From assembly GCA_030849075.1 (NCBI GenBank), contig JASAOO010002929.1:1-14045 (forward strand): DNA of 14,045 nt, written 5' to 3'. This stretch comes from Zelonia costaricensis (taxonomy: Eukaryota > Euglenozoa > Kinetoplastea > Trypanosomatida > Trypanosomatidae). Shown here in pieces: positions 9,473-14,045 of the stretch; positions within the stretch are counted from its first letter, which is position 1, and each line of letters opens with the position of its first letter. The notes under the pieces were generated by a model that saw only the letters and a program-made list of their open reading frames with translations, had not been told where the DNA came from and made no database searches. Made by a program: the position numbers and the translations under genes.

Positions 9473-9994
9473 TCAGTACGTGAAGGGCGACCACGGCTCA
9501 TCTTTGAAGTACTTGACGTGCTTGGGGAAGAAGTACCCGTACAGGGTCGTGCCGATCGTGGCCGACACGCACAGGAAGCAGAGAAGCTTCAGCCACATCC
9601 ACTCCGGGTCGGCACGCCCGGAGTTGAGCAGCACGGCCGCAGCGTCCGGGTGTCCGGCGGAGCTGCGCGTCATGTAGTACTCCGACTCTGCGCTTCCACG
9701 ACGGCCCTTGAAGAGGAACTTCGGTGCCCCGTGCGACGGCGGCGGCGGCGCCGGCTCCTGATCGGTGTGCGGCTGCACCGATGCGTCGCTCGCGTCTTGC
9801 GCGTGTTCGAGTGAGGACGGCGATTTGATGTTGGCCTCACTCGCTGCTGAGGTTGCTGCCGGCGTGGGAGTGGCGCTCTCTGTGGCTGCCGTTGACGTGC
9901 CGTGGTGTGCGTGTTGGTGTGCTGCGGCAGAGCGGCGCAGCGCTGTCGCCGAGAGCGCGACGCCGCGTGCAAACACGCGCGTGCCGCGGAACAT
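9473..9994 (-). CDS. Probable mitochondrial single-span membrane protein, 173 aa
   Basis: I do not recognise the family. Residues 1-30 (MFRGTRVFARGVALSATALR at the start) are rich in Arg, Ala and Ser, with no acidic residue before Glu39, as expected of a mitochondrial presequence. Residues about 31-95 are low-complexity Ala/Thr/Ser/Pro/His. A conserved-looking part follows (about 91-130), then one hydrophobic segment (about 133-154, beginning WMWLKLLCFLCVSATIGTTL) and a short aromatic, charged tail ending PWSPFTY. This topology suits a small accessory subunit of an inner-membrane respiratory complex, for example a NDUFB11-like subunit of complex I, but I see no motif that proves it. Start: first ATG in frame, A at -3, no ATG between it and the predicted acceptor. 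Stop TGA at 9475-9473. Real gene likely; function inferred from topology only. Confidence 0.82.
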   Translation of the reverse strand: MFRGTRVFARGVALSATALRRSAAAHQHAHHGTSTAATESATPTPAATSAASEANIKSPSSLEHAQDASDASVQPHTDQEPAPPPPSHGAPKFLFKGRRGSAESEYYMTRSSAGHPDAAAVLLNSGRADPEWMWLKLLCFLCVSATIGTTLYGYFFPKHVKYFKDEPWSPFTY

Positions 9995-10139
9995 AGTGAG
10001 TGCTTGGTGCGTGTGACGAGTTTGTCTTCTGCAACTGTGGGCAGCGCCGCTCCTTCTTCTGTGCTCGCTCCGTTTTTTTCCGCTCTGTGCTGCAAAAGGG
10101 GGTGACAGGTGTCGACCACTCCGCACGTGTAGACAGGGG

Positions 10140-10232
10140 CTGAGGCGAGCGGTGAACGGGAAGACAACACGTCAACGAAAGGGTGCGTGCAGCGACGAAG
10201 TTCAGGCGGATACGCAAGAAGGAGGGAAGGGA
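10140..10232 (-). promoter_or_regulatory. Spliced-leader acceptor of the mitochondrial-protein gene
   Basis: The sense strand has a 17-base pyrimidine tract (10232 down to 10216), further short tracts below it, and no AG from 10282 to 10142, a zone of 141 bases. The first AG (CTCAG) is at 10141-10140. The leader would be about 145 nt with no upstream AUG. This is the clearest acceptor in the window. Confidence 0.6.
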
Positions 10233-10800
10233 CAACAGAATACGAAATGTTGGGGAGTCCACACGAGACGAAGGTTGTTTTCCTGGTGTGTTTTCGCCAA
10301 ACACAGGACACACCGCGGCAGCCGAGCTGCAGATTTGGGTGACACTGCTTTATGCATCTCATAGGGGGGGGGGGAGGGGGCGGGGCTGGCTAGCGAGGGG
10401 AGAAGAGTTGCGGTTGCTGCTCGCACTCACGCTGCCGACCTCACCTCAGCATGTACGAGGGACCTCAAATCGTTGCTTTCCCTCCCGCGACACGGCCGTC
10501 ACAGGCAGCTGAAGCACCCGAGGAACCCCCGCTGTGCTTTTGCTAGTCCTTCGCGTCGTCTACTTTGACTCTCTTCTTTCCACGCTTGGCGTGGGGGCAA
10601 TGGACACACCCCAGGCTGGCATACGGAAAAGGGGGAGTGAGGGAGAACAACAAAGGAAAAACGAAGGTATGGAGTGATGACACGAGCCACACTCGAGTGC
10701 ATCGCGGCGACGACGCCGACACAGGGAGGGAGGGACTCTACAGCCTAGCGGCGACCAGACAGACACCAACAACCACACAACCAGCCCACTCCGGGCTTCC

Positions 10801-10830
10801 ACACAGACACACACACACACACAGACACAC
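10801..10830 (+). repeat. CA dinucleotide repeat
   Basis: Alternating CA interrupted twice by GA, in the RCC1 trailer side of the spacer. Confidence 0.8.
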
Positions 10831-11100
10831 GCCCTCGAGCGTCTTCTGCGCACGACACGCGTACAGGCGAGTCAGGAAAAACCATGCACTAGCGAAGATG
10901 GACAGAACCGATACACGAGCCGAAGAGGGAAGAGAGAAAAGAACAAAAGAGAGCCACGGCCTCAGCGCCAGCACACGCTGGCACAGACCCGGCGTGCGTG
11001 GGGCGGACTCGCGCCTCGACGAAGTTGACACGAGAGGGGGCCGTCACCACACACCACACACTCCCAAAACCGACGCAAGCGGCTGGTCCAAAAAAAGAGT

Positions 11101-11126
11101 GTACGGAGGCCCCCCCCCCTCCGTAC
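11101..11126 (-). other. Perfect 9-bp stem-loop with homopolymer loop in the RCC1 trailer
   Basis: GTACGGAGG (11101-11109) and CCTCCGTAC (11118-11126) pair perfectly around eight C residues; in the sense RNA the loop is G8. It lies about 225 nt past the RCC1 stop codon. A stable stem capped by a G8 loop is unlikely by chance and could be a stability or processing element. Confidence 0.6.
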
Positions 11127-11350
11127 CATGCCTGCGTCCCTGGACCACGTCCACAACACCAGGCAAACGGATGACAAATACAATGATGACACCCATCCGT
11201 CGCTGCCCCGCCCTCCCTCGTTCGTCAGCCCGAGACCGCCAACGAAAGAAACAACCGCAGATGTGACGCACAAGGGCGACTACACGGCCCGCACGCGTGG
11301 GGCGCTCGCACCACGGAGGCAGGAGCGCGCGCGCGCTCGCTCGCTCTTAT

Positions 11351-13231
11351 TCACATGACCGAGCAGCAGTCGCACTTCGACTTGCTTTTTTGCGCCTTGC
11401 CGGCTGGGCGCGGTGCCGAGTCGGTGGCCTTCTCGTTGTGGCGGGCATGCGGCTTGGCGCCGTCCTTTGCCTTTCCGGCCGTCGCGGGGTGCACCGGGGC
11501 CTCTTCGTCGATGGGCTGGTGATTCTCGGCCTTGCCGTTCTTGGCACCAGCCGCGTTGTTCACATTACCGGTATTATTGTTGCTGTTGTTCGCGTTCGCC
11601 GGCGTATTGGACAGGTCGATCACCGTCGCCTCCCTGCTCTGCGCGATCGACGCAGTGCGGTTGCGCACAAACGAGCCGCCACCTACACCATTTGCCGCGG
11701 CACCAGGGGACGTGGCCGAGGTGGCGTTCGCGTCCTCGCCCGTCCCCGTCAGACCACCAGGTGACTCGACGGGCGGCGTCTCCATCGCCTCCGGCCGACG
11801 GAAGCCACCAAAGTCCATCGTGTACGACTCCACGCCGTCGAGCAGCACCGCGATGGGGTTGGGCTCGAAAACGATCTTCTCCGGCGTCTCGAGGCCGAGC
11901 TGCATGCTGTCGTTCAGACCACACGTGTACACGCGGCCGTTGTCGCAGTAGAACATGCTGCCCGCCGGGCCCGCCGCGATACCAATGCAGCGCACGTTGC
12001 CGCCCTCGCCCAGCGGGATCGGCGTGAACTTCCACACCTGCTTCACGTCGCGGCCGAGCCCGAGCTGTCCGCTCTCGTTGCTGCCGGCGCCGTAGACGAT
12101 GCCGCTGCTCGTCAGCGCCAGGGAGTGGCAGTCGCCGGCGGCTACCTGGACGAAGAAGTGGTGCGTCAGCTTCGCCTGAAAGAAGGGCTTGCGCCGCGCG
12201 TCCTGCACCTCGCCGTTGCCCAGCTGCCCCTTCTTGTTCCGGCCAAACGAGTAGAGGTGGCCGTTCTGGTCGATGATGAGGAGAAAGCCCATGCCGCTTG
12301 CCACGCGCGAGACGGAGGTGCGGCACAGAGTCATGACACGCCGCGGCGTACTCACGGCGCGCTTCGACGCGGTTGTCTTGTACACAATCGAGTCGGTGCC
12401 CACCATGTAGTAGTCCTCGCCGTAGCCCAAGTCGAGGAACCGCACGTGGCGCGAGGGGATGATGGAGCGGGTCGGGTTCGACAGCGCCGACAGCGGACGC
12501 ACGGTGAAGGCCCGCGTGACGATCGCGAGGCGCTGGCCATGGCCGACGAGCATCAGCGTCTTGCCGGCGATGCCGGTCATGGCATCCTCGCGGCCCAGCG
12601 CCGTCGGCCCGTCCACGGAGGAGCTCGAAACCTTGAGGCCGCCAGAGGACCATACCTCGTCCTGGTTCGTCAGGATGGCGAAGAAGCCGTCGCCGGCGAC
12701 GCAGCCGCGGCCGCGGAGGTGCTGGGGCACCTTCACACCGTGACCGGAGCCGAAGGTGATGAGCTGCTTCGAATGCCGGTCGATGAAGCAGCTGGTGTTC
12801 CAGCTCATCGACATCGCTGGCACGTTGTAGCGCAGGGCGTAGATGGGCACGGCAAACATCATCACCTGCTGCAGAACGCGCAGTGTGCTGGACGAGACGC
12901 CGTACGCGACGTCGTCGCTCGGTGAATTACCTGCCCAGAACGCCTTGTTGGCCTCGACCGGCTTGCCAACGTCCCGCATGGCTGCCTCCTTCTCGCGAGC
13001 CTCCAGCTCCATCTCGCGCTTCTCGTCGCTCGTGAAGGCGCGGCCTGTCACCTCGTCCCGGTGCTTCTGCCCCCACGCGGTGAGCTTGTGTTCCTCCCGC
13101 TCCACCGTCGTCACGTGCGGGTCTATGGCGGCCTGCCGTGCATGAATCAGGGCGAGCACGCTGGAAAAGATGCAGTCGCCGCCGCTCATGTTGCGGCGCG
13201 TCTCGAGCCAGAACTCCGCATCGGTGATCAT
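11351..13231 (-). CDS. RCC1-type beta-propeller protein with C-terminal CaaX box, 626 aa
   Basis: RCC1 repeats form propellers that act as exchange factors or protein-binding platforms. Clear repeats are DQNGHLYSFGRNKKGQLGNG (321-340), TSSGIVYGAGSNESGQLGLG (374-393) and DNGRVYTCGLNDSMQLGLE (430-448); diverged ones cover about 155-315. Residues 1-150 match nothing I recognise. A disordered Ala/Asn/Gly-rich linker (about 485-612) leads to the end KSKSKCDCCSVM: a basic patch, two Cys suited to palmitoylation (620, 622) and a CaaX box with Cys623. Met in the last position favours farnesylation. The protein is therefore probably membrane-attached rather than the nuclear Ran exchange factor. Start: first ATG in frame, with context ACAATG; the 792 nt open upstream hold no ATG. 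Stop TGA at 11353-11351. Propeller assignment firm, target unknown. Confidence 0.93.
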   Translation of the reverse strand: MITDAEFWLETRRNMSGGDCIFSSVLALIHARQAAIDPHVTTVEREEHKLTAWGQKHRDEVTGRAFTSDEKREMELEAREKEAAMRDVGKPVEANKAFWAGNSPSDDVAYGVSSSTLRVLQQVMMFAVPIYALRYNVPAMSMSWNTSCFIDRHSKQLITFGSGHGVKVPQHLRGRGCVAGDGFFAILTNQDEVWSSGGLKVSSSSVDGPTALGREDAMTGIAGKTLMLVGHGQRLAIVTRAFTVRPLSALSNPTRSIIPSRHVRFLDLGYGEDYYMVGTDSIVYKTTASKRAVSTPRRVMTLCRTSVSRVASGMGFLLIIDQNGHLYSFGRNKKGQLGNGEVQDARRKPFFQAKLTHHFFVQVAAGDCHSLALTSSGIVYGAGSNESGQLGLGRDVKQVWKFTPIPLGEGGNVRCIGIAAGPAGSMFYCDNGRVYTCGLNDSMQLGLETPEKIVFEPNPIAVLLDGVESYTMDFGGFRRPEAMETPPVESPGGLTGTGEDANATSATSPGAAANGVGGGSFVRNRTASIAQSREATVIDLSNTPANANNSNNNTGNVNNAAGAKNGKAENHQPIDEEAPVHPATAGKAKDGAKPHARHNEKATDSAPRPAGKAQKSKSKCDCCSVM

Positions 13232-13367
13232 TGTCGACGCCGCCGTGGGTGTTGGCGGGGACGCGGAGAAGAGGGGTGGGGAGATTCCGGCAAGAGTCCT
13301 TTGTTGTGTTTTGTGTCGCAATGGGGTGTGCGGCGTGTCGGCGGACTGACCCCGCTTCACGAAGTGG

Positions 13368-13428
13368 CTTGAGAAGAAGATGAAGACGAGGCGCAACACA
13401 CGCGAGCACGCAAGCGAAAAAAAAAAAA
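13368..13428 (-). promoter_or_regulatory. Candidate proximal spliced-leader acceptor of the RCC1 gene
   Basis: The sense strand has T12 (13428-13417) and a pyrimidine-rich stretch (13391-13371), then the first AG at 13369-13368 (CTCAAG). No AG occurs between 13439 and 13370. The leader would be about 136 nt without an upstream AUG. An alternative is AG 13593-13592, behind a stronger C/T tract and a 115-base AG-free zone (13708-13594), giving a leader of about 360 nt. Confidence 0.45.
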
Positions 13429-13598
13429 TGAATGAGAGCCTCACGAGATCCGCGCACAGACGTGGTAGGGACGGACGAGAATGAGAATCTAATTGTAGAC
13501 GTAGAAAATGACGCACCAACGCACGCACACACACACACGCGGAAGGCGGGGAGAGCGACGCAGATGAAGTTTGGTAGGCGGAAGAGAGGAGCTGAGTA

Positions 13599-13622
13599 GG
13601 GGAGGGGAGGGGGTGGGTTGGG
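13599..13622 (+). other. G-quadruplex motif upstream of the RCC1 gene
   Basis: Five G runs (G4, G4, G5, G3, G3) are separated by one or two bases. The G-rich strand is antisense to the gene. The C-rich sense version doubles as a polypyrimidine tract. Confidence 0.6.
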
Positions 13623-13782
13623 CAAGGAAAGCGGAGGACAAAAGGAGGAGCCGTACGCAAACACGAGGCGCAGTCAACGGCGACCGTGATCAATACGGAG
13701 AGGCCCCGCTGAGTCGTGTGTTCACACCGTTTCTCATGTGGCGGTAATCGAGGGGAGCGCAAGTGGTGCGTCCATGCAATAG

Positions 13783-13814
13783 CGTGTGTGTTTGTGTGTG
13801 CACGTGTGTGTGTG
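13783..13814 (+). repeat. GT dinucleotide repeat
   Basis: Imperfect GT repeat broken by TTT and CACG, upstream of the RCC1 leader; CA on the sense strand. Confidence 0.8.
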
Positions 13815-14045
13815 GTGGCAGGGGAAAGGCGGTGGAGCAAAAGAAACAGTTGAAATTTCAGGCAAGCTCTAAAACGTGGTGCAACTTTTTGTTCGCCTCT
13901 GCGATGCGAGGACACAAATCCTGAAACTGCGGTGCGAGCGGTGCTGTCGTCACACAGTGCCGTTTTGATCGTTGTTTTCTTGTCTGTGTGTGTGTGCGTC
14001 AGCCCCCTCTTGCTCTGTCCCACCGCAGTGCCGCCGCTGCTCCAC

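Larger units (their letters stand above)
9995..11350. other. Spacer between the RCC1 gene and the mitochondrial-protein gene
   Basis: No supported gene. 9995-10354 has no sense-strand ATG and looks like leader and splice region; 10355-11350 has about eight and should be the RCC1 trailer. It holds an 11-base G run (10364-10374), a CA microsatellite (10801-10830), a perfect hairpin (11101-11126) and an alternating GC/CT stretch near 11328-11345. Confidence 0.65.
13232..14045. other. Leader and upstream spacer of the RCC1 gene
   Basis: No supported gene. 13232-13734 has no sense ATG. It holds an A12 run (13417-13428), a CA repeat (13524-13538), a G-quadruplex motif (13599-13622) and GT repeats (13783-13814, 13985-13996). 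The frame in phase with the RCC1 gene stays open for 264 codons to near the right edge without an ATG; its Ser/Leu/Thr/Phe/Pro content reflects pyrimidine-rich DNA, not protein. Confidence 0.65.

Overview
The window looks like nuclear DNA of a trypanosomatid protist, most likely Leishmania or a close relative in the Leishmaniinae. The grounds are four intron-free genes all on the minus strand with GC-rich third positions, long spacers rich in CA/GT microsatellites and purine runs (polypyrimidine on the sense strand), AG-free stretches in front of genes as expected for spliced-leader trans-splicing, and a recognisable trypanosomatid pyroglutamyl-peptidase I. The assignment rests on style and gene content only. 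Transcription would run from high to low coordinates as part of one polycistronic unit.

Layout in transcription order (right to left). 13232-14045 is the leader and upstream spacer of gene A. Gene A (11351-13231) is an RCC1-type beta-propeller protein of 626 aa ending in a polybasic, cysteine-rich CaaX box (CSVM). 9995-11350 is spacer, with a perfect 9-bp hairpin at 11101-11126. Gene B (9473-9994) is a 173-aa protein with a mitochondrial-type presequence and one membrane segment near its C-terminus. 7883-9472 is spacer with two adjacent hairpins. Gene C (7043-7882) is a cytosolic cysteine peptidase of family C15 with an intact Glu/Cys/His triad and an insertion of about 48 residues; a 7-bp hairpin lies 12 nt past its stop. 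4352-7042 is a 2.7-kb spacer. Gene D (932-4351) is an 1139-aa protein with a zeta-toxin-type P-loop kinase domain at its C-terminus and, as far as I can read it, a thioredoxin-like domain in its middle whose CxxC has become SxxS. 1-931 is its trailer, ending in a probable splice acceptor for a further gene off the left edge.

The most interesting signals are: (1) the inferred redox-dead thioredoxin-like fold joined to the zeta-type kinase; (2) a 2.05-kb stretch upstream of that gene with only one sense-strand ATG, although the opposite strand has about a dozen, which suggests a very long leader; the same ATG depletion marks the leader side, but not the trailer side, of every spacer; (3) the farnesylation-type tail on the RCC1 protein; (4) three clean hairpins in untranslated regions. 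The four genes have no obvious shared pathway, which is normal for trypanosomatid polycistrons. I see no RNA genes, CRISPR arrays, insertion sequences or convincing retroposon copies.
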